A stretch of 60,949 bases of DNA from DASRQK01 sp964401685 (lineage in GTDB: Bacteria; Bacteroidota; Bacteroidia; Sphingobacteriales; Sphingobacteriaceae), in assembly GCA_964401685.1 (NCBI GenBank), contig CAYNZH010000011.1:1-60949 (forward strand), written 5' to 3'. Made by a program: the position numbers and the translations under genes. Shown here piece by piece: positions 26,021-34,233 of the stretch (within the stretch, counting starts at the first letter, position 1; each line of letters opens with the position of its first letter). The notes under the pieces are model-generated. The model was not told where the DNA came from. It made no database searches and saw nothing but the letters and a program-made list of their open reading frames with translations.

Positions 26021-28741
26021 TCAATCCGGTAATTTCTGCAAACGCAGATTTAATGATACCAAAAAATACCTTCCCAAACGATTATTTCTCATACTCAGGT
26101 CAATGGTGTCGTAAATTTCCTTTGAGACCCCTGTATTCTGATTAAAGATATCAAAGCCCTGAAAACGCAGCAGTGCCATCTTATTTGTCAAAAAAGTGAC
26201 CTCCAGGTAGGCGTTGAAAAGCGTTGGATTGGAGTTGACATAGGAACTGTAACCTGTGTTCGCCCGGTGAGAAACATCAAATCCAAAGGCCCAAAAATCA
26301 GATAGATAACCCCTGCCTGCCACGCCGGCGAGGTAGGAGTTGGCGACCAGCTGACCATAGCTTCTCATGGACGGTTGGGATCTGTGGTGCATAAACGAAC
26401 TGTTCAGCTCGACATCCAAACGGTTTTCCAACGAATATCTCAGCTGTAATGCCTGGGACAAAGCCATGTGGTTTCCATGATTTTTCTGATCATTGGTAAA
26501 GGAGACGTGATGTATATAATCGGCTGTTCCGTTTAGATTCATTTGCAAAGCTCCATCTCCCAAAGCGGATGTAAACATGTAATACCCTTTGAAATCATAG
26601 TAACCATCCGTGTTCAGGTAAGTCGTTTCAATCGCCGTACTACCGGGGATCGCTTTCCTATGTGGAACGATCTTGTTTTGAACATTTGAAAACGCAATTT
26701 GTGTTTCAAAAAACTGGCTTCTGGTAAACTTCGTGTTCCTAAATCGCGTACTCAGTTTATTTACGAATTCCGCCCGCAAATCCGCATTACCAACCAGAAT
26801 ATTCTGAGAATTGCTCAGGTCTCTCACGGGTTGGATTTGATAAAAGCTGGGCTGGCGATGGTGTCCGGAATACTCCATAAACCACTCATTTTCAGCATTA
26901 GATTTATAGCGTATATGGGCATGAGGAACCCAGTTATCGTAGCGCTGCTGTATACGCACAGACCTATCCAGCGTATTTCCATCCATCAACAGAGGGTGGA
27001 AAGCGACACCGAGCGCGAAGCGAAGCTTTGGATTTTGCTCTACCTGATAGGTGAGTCCGAGCCGGTTACTCCTGAAAAAATAGTCAAAGTCTAGTCCGAG
27101 CGTGTCTATCATCATTGCGTTTTCCACATCCCACACCTCCCTGGAGCTGTTTATAGACGTGTAATTGTACGTGTAACTCAATTCCAGCAAGGCCTTATCG
27201 CCGATTGGTTCCACAAGAGCAGCTCTCACTTCGCCGATTCGGTTAAAATTGATATTTTCGCTCTCTTGCAAGAAGGAGTAAATGTCTATACGCGGCTGAG
27301 CAAAACTCGAGTCGATACTCACCAGATAATCCCCGATTCGTTCCGTTTTATCCTGCCGGAAATATTCGATTTGTCCGTTAATGACCAGCTTCCGCCGCGG
27401 TTTATTAAACTGAAAATCGTAGATGACATCGAGGCCAAAATTTGGAGTGCGGGTCTTGCCATCGATTTCGTATTCACCCTCACTGCTAATTCGCCGATTA
27501 TAAATGTTTTTCACACTGTTACTATGGGTGTGATTATTGGTGTAGGATAGGTTAGGCTTGAGTTTGATCGACTGCTTCTCGTCTATGCGGGCATCGACGT
27601 CCCAGGACATAACATGCTGATGCTGATTGGAAATCGTTTTCCTTGTTTCCAGATTCTCTATAAAATAATGATCAAAAGCATTTCGGAGATGGAGGTCGCT
27701 GTTCGTGGCATTTCTCTTGTGGGTATAGGAATACCTTCCGTATAAATCGACATTTTTGGAAAGTGGATCCGAAAAACTCAGGCCGAAAGAATTGATTCGG
27801 TTGACTCCATCGACAGGATCGGTCATCCCGGAAAGATCAATAGCGTCTCGCTCTTGACCTGCTCCACTCGGGGTACCGTAGCTGAACAAGCTCGTATTGG
27901 TATTATTTGACGAGCCTAGTACAGAAAGTTCCTGTCCATCGTTAAAGTTATTGATCCCAAAACTCCCGATGTAACGTTCCTTGCTACCCGCACCGCCCGT
28001 TGCCTGTCCAAACAAAATCCTCTTCTTGTCCTCGTGCAGCACAATATTCAATATTTTTTCCGGCTCAGTGTTGGACTGAATACCAGTTGCGTCCACGACA
28101 TCCCCATAGCTATCGATCACCTGTACGTGTTTGATGATCTCGGCATGTAGATTTTTAGTGGCAGTCAGCACATTTCCACCGAAAAAATTTTTACCATCCA
28201 CCTGCACGCGACTGACTTTCTTTCCATAAGCGATAACCGTCCCGTCCCTAAGCACTTGAATGTTCCCCAACTGCTTTAGCGCCGATTCCAGCAGCGTGTT
28301 TTTACCAAAATTATAAGCGCCAAAGTTATATTGGATTGTATCACCGCGCATAACCATTGGCACGATCCTGTTGATATTGACTTCTTTTAAAAGTGTCGCC
28401 TGGGGATACATGAGAATGGGAAGCATTTCCAGGACATCAAAATCGGAAAGGATGCGGTAGGTCTTTTCTTGGATTTGAAACCCAAACATACTGAAGGACA
28501 AACGAAAATCCACAGGCGAAACGTCCCTGAAAAAAAAGTGGCCCCGTGCGTTGGTCGCCGTAACCATCGTGTCGACAACACTGGACAAACGTACAGTCAC
28601 ACCTTGCAAAGGAATACCTGCAGTGTCCAGCACCGTTCCCTCTACAATTCCCTGCCTAGTTTGACCATATGCCGCACCAACGGACAATAAGCAAACAAAC
28701 AGCAGGTTAAGGACTCCCCCTATTAATGCCCTATTTTGCAA
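26021..28741 (-). CDS. Outer-membrane beta-barrel protein with carboxypeptidase-regulatory-like domain (TonB receptor-like)
   Basis: About 906 residues. Signal peptide (QNRALIGGVLNLLFVCLLSV...), a regulatory-like Ig domain (VEGTVLDTAGIPLQGVTVRL, about 30-110), a plug-like region (GDTIQYNFGAYNFGKN...), then a long barrel (outer membrane protein beta-barrel family). No TTG or ATG fits perfectly: the start is set at TTG 28741 because it begins a good signal peptide; the TTG at 28828 lies inside the ferritin terminator. No SusD partner or SusC signature, so it is not a SusCD pair. Ligand unknown. Confidence 0.85.
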   Translation of the reverse strand: MQNRALIGGVLNLLFVCLLSVGAAYGQTRQGIVEGTVLDTAGIPLQGVTVRLSSVVDTMVTATNARGHFFFRDVSPVDFRLSFSMFGFQIQEKTYRILSDFDVLEMLPILMYPQATLLKEVNINRIVPMVMRGDTIQYNFGAYNFGKNTLLESALKQLGNIQVLRDGTVIAYGKKVSRVQVDGKNFFGGNVLTATKNLHAEIIKHVQVIDSYGDVVDATGIQSNTEPEKILNIVLHEDKKRILFGQATGGAGSKERYIGSFGINNFNDGQELSVLGSSNNTNTSLFSYGTPSGAGQERDAIDLSGMTDPVDGVNRINSFGLSFSDPLSKNVDLYGRYSYTHKRNATNSDLHLRNAFDHYFIENLETRKTISNQHQHVMSWDVDARIDEKQSIKLKPNLSYTNNHTHSNSVKNIYNRRISSEGEYEIDGKTRTPNFGLDVIYDFQFNKPRRKLVINGQIEYFRQDKTERIGDYLVSIDSSFAQPRIDIYSFLQESENINFNRIGEVRAALVEPIGDKALLELSYTYNYTSINSSREVWDVENAMMIDTLGLDFDYFFRSNRLGLTYQVEQNPKLRFALGVAFHPLLMDGNTLDRSVRIQQRYDNWVPHAHIRYKSNAENEWFMEYSGHHRQPSFYQIQPVRDLSNSQNILVGNADLRAEFVNKLSTRFRNTKFTRSQFFETQIAFSNVQNKIVPHRKAIPGSTAIETTYLNTDGYYDFKGYYMFTSALGDGALQMNLNGTADYIHHVSFTNDQKNHGNHMALSQALQLRYSLENRLDVELNSSFMHHRSQPSMRSYGQLVANSYLAGVAGRGYLSDFWAFGFDVSHRANTGYSSYVNSNPTLFNAYLEVTFLTNKMALLRFQGFDIFNQNTGVSKEIYDTIDLSMRNNRLGRYFLVSLNLRLQKLPD

Positions 28742-28800
28742 TGCGTCGATATCCCTTATTTGTATAAAAACGTAAGTTAGTACAATATAAGTATTATTAC

Positions 28801-28842
28801 AAAAAAAATCGGGACACTTTTTCAACAAAAGTATCCCGATTT
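28801..28842 (-). terminator. Intrinsic terminator of the ferritin gene
   Basis: Minus strand AATCGGGATAC and GTGTCCCGATT arms (28842 to about 28807) with T/A extension form a long stem, followed by a run of eight T. It lies 23 bases after the ferritin stop codon. Confidence 0.9.
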
Positions 28843-28864
28843 CCTTTAGCTGTTACGCCGATGA

Positions 28865-29389
28865 TCAGGCTTCGTACGAGACCTTGGGAATATGCTTATC
28901 TATCTCCCAACGACCGGTTCCATCCTCTCCTATCACATCAAACATATCCAAGATTCTACGGGCGACGTACTCTTCTTCCGCCTGCTCCTCCAAGAACCAC
29001 TGAATAAATTGAAAAGTCACAAAATCTTTCAATCTAAGGCACTTATCTGCGATCTGATTGAACTGCTCCGTCACAAACATTTCCTGCTCAAGCGTTTGCT
29101 CAAATACACTTCTGAACGAAGGAAAATCACTAGGAATATTGATGACCTCCGGAGAAATCGCTCTTCCCCCCCTATCGTTGACATATTTGAACAGCTTCAT
29201 CATGTGCGCACGCTCCTCTTCTGACTGCTTTTCGAAAAAATCAGCACTAAAATCCAAACCCTGGTCATCGCACCAAGAGGACATGGAAAGGTACAAAGAA
29301 GAAGCGAACGCCTCGTGCTTAATCTGCTCGTTTAATATTTTTTCTATTTCCTCGTTTAAAGAGGTTTTCAGTTTCAAAAGATCTTTCAT
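28865..29389 (-). CDS. Bacterial non-haem ferritin
   Basis: A 174-residue iron-storage ferritin that forms a 24-subunit cage in the cytoplasm and oxidises Fe(II). Ferroxidase-centre residues are visible: Glu26 (KHEAFASSLYLSMSSWCDD), Glu59 and His62 (EEERAHMMK), then the glutamates of TLEQEMFVTEQF and Gln/Glu of WFLEEQAEEEY. It has its own -7 box (29412-29419) and a strong terminator, so it is a single-gene unit. Confidence 0.97.
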   Translation of the reverse strand: MKDLLKLKTSLNEEIEKILNEQIKHEAFASSLYLSMSSWCDDQGLDFSADFFEKQSEEERAHMMKLFKYVNDRGGRAISPEVINIPSDFPSFRSVFEQTLEQEMFVTEQFNQIADKCLRLKDFVTFQFIQWFLEEQAEEEYVARRILDMFDVIGEDGTGRWEIDKHIPKVSYEA

Positions 29390-29411
29390 AGTCGTATTTT
29401 ATTTACTTAAA

Positions 29412-29419
29412 CAAATATA
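29412..29419 (-). promoter_or_regulatory. Bacteroidota -7 box of the ferritin gene
   Basis: Minus strand TATATTTG, exact TAnnTTTG, 23 bases before the ferritin ATG. No Fur-like palindrome was recognised around it. Confidence 0.5.
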
Positions 29420-29472
29420 AGCAAATAAAACTCGAAATAAGCAAGAAATCTGTTATACGAATTCAGTCTAAA

Positions 29473-29847
29473 TTAGGCTGGGACGTCTTGGTTAGAAAAG
29501 CCTATGCCGTTGGAATGCAAGACACTATTGAGCTGAATCATAAATTTTGCGCCTCCGAGTAGATCGCGCAGCCTCAAAATCCTTTTTATATCCAACACGA
29601 AACAATGGGTGGTGCGGAACGGCATGAGTACCTCCAAATCCGCGTGAGGCGCAGGATCCAGCAACATCGCTTGCAGATCGATCGCATCCACCTTGTTTTT
29701 GAATAAAAACAAATCCCGGATTTTAAAAGAAGTCCGTTTGCCCTCAAACTCCAACCAATAACAGTTGTGTGAATTACATTGAAGAACTGCACCAAACTCG
29801 GTGTGATACAATTCGTGCAAAGCAAGCGCTGAACAGCAGTTTTCCAT
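29473..29847 (-). CDS. Small conserved protein of unknown function (DUF6686-like)
   Basis: A 124-residue cytoplasmic protein beginning MENCCSALALHELYHTEFGAV, with several Cys and His (CC near the start, CNSHNC at about 24-29, HCF later) that could bind a metal, and no signal peptide. Assignment to DUF6686 is from memory and uncertain. ATG 29847 is chosen because a longer frame to 30000 would run through the HPF terminator at 29923-29956, and because an AGAGGGAA-type sequence precedes this ATG. Confidence 0.75.
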   Translation of the reverse strand: MENCCSALALHELYHTEFGAVLQCNSHNCYWLEFEGKRTSFKIRDLFLFKNKVDAIDLQAMLLDPAPHADLEVLMPFRTTHCFVLDIKRILRLRDLLGGAKFMIQLNSVLHSNGIGFSNQDVPA

Positions 29848-29922
29848 TTCCCTCTGACTTCCTGAAATAAAGATCGAGCCAAAGATAAGCTTTATCTGGA
29901 ATGAGTCCAAATAAATGAAGAT

Positions 29923-29956
29923 AAAAAAATCCGGCCCCTTTTGATGAGCCGGATTT
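29923..29956 (-). terminator. Intrinsic terminator after hpf
   Basis: Minus strand AAATCCGGC (29956-29948), 12-base loop, GCCGGATTT (29935-29927) and a T-run. It closes the rpsU-xerC-hpf unit, 28 bases past the hpf stop codon. Confidence 0.9.
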
Positions 29957-29983
29957 CGTTTGAAAGCGTTTCGTGTTTGACGA

Positions 29984-30334
29984 TCACATATCGAGCTCAT
30001 CCTCTGAAAGGATGATCTTTTCTTTATGATTGCTCGCTTTTGTACGCGTTTTGGTTTTATGCTTGTTAATCTGCCGTCTCAAAGACTCCAGGGCAAGATC
30101 GGTAGCCTCCTCAAAAGTCTTCGCCTGAGACTTAGCGAACAGCTGATTACCAGGTATATTGATTTTAAATTCCGTGACCTTATTTTCTTCATTATCCGAA
30201 TTTTCCAACTTCAGAAAACATTCGCCATCAATAATCTGATCATAGAACTGATCCAATTTGTCTGCCTTTTTCTGAATAAAGTCGATCAATTTACGATCTG
30301 CGTCGAAACGGATTGATTGCACGTTCATTATCAT
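29984..30334 (-). CDS. hpf: Ribosome hibernation-promoting factor (short HPF/RaiA type)
   Basis: A 116-residue ribosome-inactivating factor that binds the 30S decoding site in stationary phase. Seen: VQSIRFDADRKLIDFIQKKADKLDQFYD, GECFLKLEN, NIPGNQLFAKSQAKTFEEATDLALESLRRQI, and a basic C-terminal tail. There is an unusually good Shine-Dalgarno (AAGGAGG) 4 bases before the ATG at 30334; ATG 30328 is the alternative. It sits 13 bases after xerC in the usual Bacteroidota hpf-xerC-rpsU cluster. Confidence 0.95.
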   Translation of the reverse strand: MIMNVQSIRFDADRKLIDFIQKKADKLDQFYDQIIDGECFLKLENSDNEENKVTEFKINIPGNQLFAKSQAKTFEEATDLALESLRRQINKHKTKTRTKASNHKEKIILSEDELDM

Positions 30335-30347
30335 ATTTCCTCCTTTT

Positions 30348-31235
30348 TTACGCTCTTGGATGAGCCTGTTTATAAATTGTTTTTAAACGTTCAACTGAAT
30401 TATGCGTATAAATTTGTGTAGCGGAAAGGTTTGCGTGTCCCAGCAACTCCTTGATTGCGTTCAGGTCAGCCCCATTGTCCAGCAATGCTGTTGCAAAAGA
30501 ATGCCTCAGCACATGGGGACTCACCTTTTTGAGCGAAGAAACAGTCCTCAAATACTTTTGTACCCTACGATAAATCAACGTCGGATACGCAGGTGCCCCC
30601 TCGGATGTAACAATTAGTGCTTGATGTTGTTCGCCACCCGAATCACTGGGTTTCACCGCTAGATACTCCTTTACCAGCAAAATCAGGGGATCGGTCAAGG
30701 GGACAAGTCGCTGCTTGTTCCTTTTTCCCACCACGGAAATCTGATTGGAATAAAAGTCAAAATCTCCTTCCTTCAGAGATAGTAACTCAGAAAGGCGGAT
30801 TCCAGTGCCGAACAAAAGTTCCAGGATCAACTTATCCCTCAAGCCTTCAAAATCACTGGAAAACGTCTCCTCGGAGTCGAGGAGAATATCCATCTTGGAC
30901 TGATCCACCACAGCAGGAAGGACTTTCGGCGCTTTCAGGGATTTGATACCGCTGATGGGATTGACCGTGGTCAGCCCACGTCTTTGCAAATAACCGTAGA
31001 AAGTTCTTAGCGCAGAAATACTGCGATTTACAGAACGTGGGTGTGCGCCTGCTTCCATTTTCGAAGCAAAATATGCCCGCGCCTGATGAAAAGTCAAATC
31101 CGGCAAGTCAAAATCAGCAGCGCGTGTTTTGAAGTAGGCTTGGAGAATCTCTACCTCGTGAAGGTAGGCCACTTGAGTGTGGCGAGAGTAACGCTTTTCA
31201 AACGTCAAATAGTATATAAAATCGTCTTTAAACAT
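30348..31235 (-). CDS. Tyrosine recombinase XerC/XerD type
   Basis: A 295-residue tyrosine recombinase with a SAM-like N-terminal DNA-binding domain (1 to about 90) and catalytic domain. Catalytic residues visible: Arg in GTGIRLSELLSL, the Lys of the beta-hairpin (VVGKRNKQRLVP), HVLRHSFAT (His, Arg), GHANLSATQIYTH (His, Tyr). Its position between hpf and rpsU is the housekeeping chromosome-dimer resolvase location, not an integron or phage. ATG 31235 is chosen over TTG 31238; the start codon lies at the foot of an inverted repeat (31234-31287). Confidence 0.93.
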   Translation of the reverse strand: MFKDDFIYYLTFEKRYSRHTQVAYLHEVEILQAYFKTRAADFDLPDLTFHQARAYFASKMEAGAHPRSVNRSISALRTFYGYLQRRGLTTVNPISGIKSLKAPKVLPAVVDQSKMDILLDSEETFSSDFEGLRDKLILELLFGTGIRLSELLSLKEGDFDFYSNQISVVGKRNKQRLVPLTDPLILLVKEYLAVKPSDSGGEQHQALIVTSEGAPAYPTLIYRRVQKYLRTVSSLKKVSPHVLRHSFATALLDNGADLNAIKELLGHANLSATQIYTHNSVERLKTIYKQAHPRA

Positions 31236-31287
31236 CAAAAACTATTTGTCTATCCCCGAAATGTGAATATACAAATAGTTTTTTGAT
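31234..31287 (-). promoter_or_regulatory. Inverted repeat covering the xerC start codon
   Basis: Arms 31271-31287 and 31234-31249 are complementary over 16 bases with one extra A, around a 21-base loop. In the minus-strand transcript the 3' arm ends TTTTTGAT with the xerC ATG at its foot. It may pair to block xerC translation, or act as an AT-rich terminator or attenuator after rpsU. Confidence 0.7.
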
Positions 31288-31338
31288 CTCACAAAAAAAG
31301 CTTTGTGAAAAATAAAATTATGACAAATCCCGAAGGAG

Positions 31339-31530
31339 TTATGCAGGCTCCTGATTGAGTTTCTGCTTGTAAATCGCTTTTTTCTTCTGAACTCGGCGGG
31401 CTACTGATTTTTTCTCATAAGCTTGACGAGCCCGTAGTTCGCGTAAAACTCCCGTTTTCTCAAATTTCTTCTTAAAACGTTTCAACGCCCTATCTAGCGA
31501 CTCACCATCTTTTACATTGACAATAATCAT
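31339..31530 (-). CDS. rpsU: 30S ribosomal protein S21
   Basis: A 63-residue basic ribosomal protein: MIIVNVKDGESLDRALKRFKKKFEKTG, LRARQAYEKKSVARRVQKKKAIYKQK. Start at ATG 31530, which fits the family N-terminus; a frame extension to 31575 runs through the promoter. A G-rich AAAGGGGG precedes the ATG by about 11 bases. First gene of the rpsU-xerC-hpf unit. Confidence 0.97.
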   Translation of the reverse strand: MIIVNVKDGESLDRALKRFKKKFEKTGVLRELRARQAYEKKSVARRVQKKKAIYKQKLNQEPA

Positions 31531-31563
31531 AAGTATAATACCCCCTTTCGTTTTTTCAGTGTG

Positions 31564-31571
31564 CAAAGATA
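31564..31571 (-). promoter_or_regulatory. Bacteroidota -7 box of rpsU
   Basis: Minus strand TATCTTTG, exact TAnnTTTG, with TTTC about 20 bases upstream as a near-match to the -33 TTTG. Predicted leader of about 27 bases. Confidence 0.55.
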
Positions 31572-31632
31572 ACAAACTAATCCGATGTGAGGAAATTTTA
31601 ACAGAAAATTTTAATAATTGAACCCAAATACG

Positions 31633-31640
31633 TACTTTTG
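31633..31640 (+). promoter_or_regulatory. Bacteroidota -7 box of the tRNA gene
   Basis: TACTTTTG, exact TAnnTTTG, with TTTT about 20 bases upstream, 27 bases before the mature tRNA 5' end. Confidence 0.55.
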
Positions 31641-31667
31641 CTGCGCATTTAGCAACAACAAATTGCT

Positions 31668-31741
31668 GCGCCTATAGCTCAGTTGGTTAGAGTAGAAGAC
31701 TCATAATCTTTTGGTCCCTGGTTCGAGCCCAGGTGGGCGCA
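31668..31741 (+). tRNA. tRNA with CAU anticodon (elongator Met, or Ile2 read by lysidine)
   Basis: A complete 74-base cloverleaf: acceptor GCGCCTA pairs TGGGCGC, D-stem GCTC/GAGT, anticodon stem GAAGA/TCTTT with loop CTCATAA (anticodon CAT at 31702-31704), T-stem CCTGG/CCAGG, discriminator A; CCA is not encoded. It is not initiator-like. Positions 4 and 5 are C-G pairs, a feature of tRNA-Ile2 recognised by TilS, so Ile2 is a real alternative to elongator Met. A terminator follows 8 bases later. Confidence 0.95.
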
Positions 31742-31749
31742 CAACACAG

Positions 31750-31782
31750 AAAGCCCCTTTTCATACCGAGAAGGGGCTTTTT
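31750..31782 (+). terminator. Intrinsic terminator after the tRNA
   Basis: Arms AAAGCCCCTT and AAGGGGCTTT around TTCATACCGAG, followed by TTTTTC. Clear rho-independent form. The remaining 190 bases up to 31971 hold no gene I can support. Confidence 0.92.
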
Positions 31783-31971
31783 CATGCACACTCATTTCCC
31801 CTGATTTCAGATATACATTTGAAAATAAGTGCAAATTCAATAATTTTGGTTACAATTGTGCTACGACAACAAATGAGCGTATGGCTACGATATGTTACAA
31901 AGAGTTTGTTATTAGGCGCAGCATCGCCGGAATTATCCGTATGTCCTTCGCTTGAAATTTTTAGCAGGGTT

Positions 31972-32577
31972 TTACTCAATGGATTTTTCCTGTACGATCT
32001 GGATCGAGGTAGTATTTGTCCTTCCTTTATCTAGTGCAATGTAAATATTGCCGTCGTCACGCCGTATAACATAAGTGGCGATTGGATTATTCCATATATC
32101 AATGCTACCATCGCTCCCCGCATAGGTGGCTAGTTCTTCGTATTTGTCCCGACGTTCCGTAGGCAGTTTACCCTCAAAAACCTTGACTCCACCCGCCTGA
32201 AGGATAGCATCTTCGAAACTTTTAATGAGGTAACGTCCACTAATTTCTTTATCACTTTTTCTGTCTTTATGGACATGTGCTCTAAACGTTTTTCCTTCCA
32301 CTTCATAAATACTATTTTCGGTAACAAATACCATAAAATCAAAATCCACGGGTTTGACTTTATTAATATATTCTGATCCTTCAGGAGCCGCGAAAAATGG
32401 AAAATCGCCAATATCCGCCGTGGAGACCGGAATGGTGCTTATATCAAAGTCACCAGGAATTTCTTGGTCTTGCCGAGACTCGTCTTCTTCATTTTTTGAC
32501 TGACTGGAAGAATTACAACCTCCGGTGAACAACAAAATTGCAAAGCTTAGAAGATAAAATAAAACGTTTTTACTCAT
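31972..32577 (-). CDS. Lipoprotein resembling the N-terminal module of some OmpA-family proteins
   Basis: A 201-residue lipoprotein: signal peptide with lipobox FTGGC (Cys21), an acidic Ser-rich linker, then a globular region with GDFPFFAAPEGSEYINK, NSIYEVEGKTFRAHVHKD, FEDAILQAGGVKVFEGKLP and NNPIATYVIRRDDGNIYIALD. From memory this resembles the domain that precedes OmpA in certain outer-membrane proteins; here the protein stops just where an OmpA domain would begin. Function unknown. Own -7 box at 32600-32607. Confidence 0.75.
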   Translation of the reverse strand: MSKNVLFYLLSFAILLFTGGCNSSSQSKNEEDESRQDQEIPGDFDISTIPVSTADIGDFPFFAAPEGSEYINKVKPVDFDFMVFVTENSIYEVEGKTFRAHVHKDRKSDKEISGRYLIKSFEDAILQAGGVKVFEGKLPTERRDKYEELATYAGSDGSIDIWNNPIATYVIRRDDGNIYIALDKGRTNTTSIQIVQEKSIE

Positions 32578-32599
32578 AATAATAATCGTTGCTTTTTTT

Positions 32600-32607
32600 C
32601 AAAAATA
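32600..32607 (-). promoter_or_regulatory. Bacteroidota -7 box of the lipoprotein gene
   Basis: Minus strand TATTTTTG matches TAnnTTTG, 23 bases before the ATG, in an AT-rich stretch where chance matches are more likely. Confidence 0.35.
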
Positions 32608-32673
32608 TAAAAATTCGCGAACTCTCCTTTAAATTCCGAAAACTATGTTTAGGTACGAAAAGAATTTGTAATC

Positions 32674-34155
32674 CTACTTGCTGTCATCGCTCTCAAACAA
32701 AAGTGACTCACCCAATACTTTATCAAATAAATCGCGAACACGCTTATCAGAAGGCCTAGGCGCATTAGCATCCACAATCCTACCTTGATCGTCCAGGAGG
32801 ACAAAACGCGGGATCTGGGCAATATGGAACGCATCGGTGATCGCCTTGTGGTTGTCCGCGTCCACCCACACCTGTATGCCTGTCAATGCCCTTTCCTGTA
32901 CAAAATCCACCCATTTTTGCCTATCACTCTCCCGATCCATTGAGATGCTGACAAAGACAATATCCTTCTCTGCATAGTCGTGTTCTAAAGTCTGGAGATG
33001 GGGAATCTCCTGTATACAGGGGCCGCACCAGGTAGCCCAAAAGTCAAGGTAGATATATTTACCCTCCCATTCTTTAAAGGTCGTGGGCACACCGGCAGTG
33101 TTTTGCAGTGTGACCAAGGGTGCCAGACTACCGTCCAGTATACTTTCCATGTCTTTGTACTTGCTTCGCACCAACCTGGCTAGATCGCGGTACGGCGATG
33201 ACGGGCCAAATTTATCGTATAGCTTTCGTTTAAAGTTAGTCCGCAAGGCAAAAGCGTAGTATTCGTACAAGGGCTTTCCAGACATCTTCTCAGCGACAAA
33301 ATCCAGATAGTCTTCTTCTGAATCGGACAGACGATAGTGTTCTTTAAGAAAATAGTCCAAAAAGTAAAAATAGGCTATTCCTTTCTCCTGCGCGCTGTCG
33401 TCGAATTTTACATCTGCCAAGAATTCGTAATAGTCCGCTGGCGCTTCATAGGTCTCATTGCGATAGCTACTGCGCATACCGGGGTACAGGAGACGAGCCA
33501 TGACGGCGTCGCTATAGATGGTCCATTGGGCGACATGCCGCAGGTGTTTTGACAGCTTGTGGGAAGTTGCGTACTGATTCAAAAATTCAGATCTTGCTGC
33601 CTTCCGGTCCTCCACGTAATGGAGATACTGCGACTCACCGTATTGCACATAGGCAAAATAGTTTTTCAGGTTTTTATCTCGGTATTGATTGAAACGCCAA
33701 TCCTCTTCGTTTAGATAGTAGCTGTCTGTGCTGTTTTTCCCGCTTATACGTAGGGTATTTGAGATATCACCTAAGGTAAAAGACAGTCTTTGTTTGACTC
33801 TCGGTTTGAGATAAAGATAAACGATTTCAGGACGATTTGTGTTGGTGCTGATCGTTGTATCCTTACCATCCGCTTTTGTCAATGTAAACGTTTCTTCGAC
33901 GGGTGTTGAGCCGGCCACCAAGAACGCTCTCGTCGGTCCAGAGAGGGCTATATCAAACCGAAATTCACCCGTCGAATCTACGTCAAGTTCTTGCTTTTTC
34001 AGATCACTTAGAAGGGCGTACGATTGATAGTTGAGCGTGATTGTTCCTCCTTTAAATCCGTCGATTCGTCCGGTGATCACGGCGTTTGTGGACTTCGCGC
34101 CCGCGACTCCGTACAATAAAACAATCCCTATTGCCAATAAAAAATTCTTATACAT
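32674..34155 (-). CDS. TlpA-family exported thioredoxin with N-terminal extension
   Basis: A 493-residue exported protein: signal peptide (MYKNFLLAIGIVLLYGVAGA), an N-terminal DUF4369-like sandwich region, a helical middle, and a C-terminal thioredoxin/TlpA domain with DFWATWCGPC (Cys377 and Cys380). Such proteins are periplasmic disulfide reductases commonly linked to SusCD loci in Bacteroidota. ATG 34155 is chosen for the signal peptide; an upstream TTG frame would read through the A10 tract. It is last in the fecR-susC-susD-tlpA run. Confidence 0.92.
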   Translation of the reverse strand: MYKNFLLAIGIVLLYGVAGAKSTNAVITGRIDGFKGGTITLNYQSYALLSDLKKQELDVDSTGEFRFDIALSGPTRAFLVAGSTPVEETFTLTKADGKDTTISTNTNRPEIVYLYLKPRVKQRLSFTLGDISNTLRISGKNSTDSYYLNEEDWRFNQYRDKNLKNYFAYVQYGESQYLHYVEDRKAARSEFLNQYATSHKLSKHLRHVAQWTIYSDAVMARLLYPGMRSSYRNETYEAPADYYEFLADVKFDDSAQEKGIAYFYFLDYFLKEHYRLSDSEEDYLDFVAEKMSGKPLYEYYAFALRTNFKRKLYDKFGPSSPYRDLARLVRSKYKDMESILDGSLAPLVTLQNTAGVPTTFKEWEGKYIYLDFWATWCGPCIQEIPHLQTLEHDYAEKDIVFVSISMDRESDRQKWVDFVQERALTGIQVWVDADNHKAITDAFHIAQIPRFVLLDDQGRIVDANAPRPSDKRVRDLFDKVLGESLLFESDDSK

Positions 34156-34182
34156 GATATGGGCTCCATTTTTTTTTTGCTG

Positions 34183-34211
34183 GGTTGCCACCGAGCTTAA
34201 CGATGGCAACC
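34183..34211 (-). promoter_or_regulatory. Hairpin in the susD-tlpA spacer
   Basis: GGTTGCCA and TGGCAACC (34183-34190, 34204-34211) pair perfectly over 8 bases around 13. In the minus-strand transcript the stem is followed by an A10 run and then tlpA, so it is not an intrinsic terminator in that direction; mRNA stabilisation or processing is possible. Confidence 0.6.
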
Positions 34212-34233
34212 TTAGCATTTTAAATATCAGAAA

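Noticed and set aside
30348..31235. Tyrosine recombinase as integrase of a mobile element
   Set aside because: It sits in the conserved hpf-xerC-rpsU housekeeping cluster with no attachment repeats, cargo or phage genes, although a tRNA lies nearby.
31711..32034. 107-codon plus-strand frame beginning inside the tRNA
   Set aside because: Starts within the tRNA, crosses its terminator and runs into the antisense of the lipoprotein gene; not coding.
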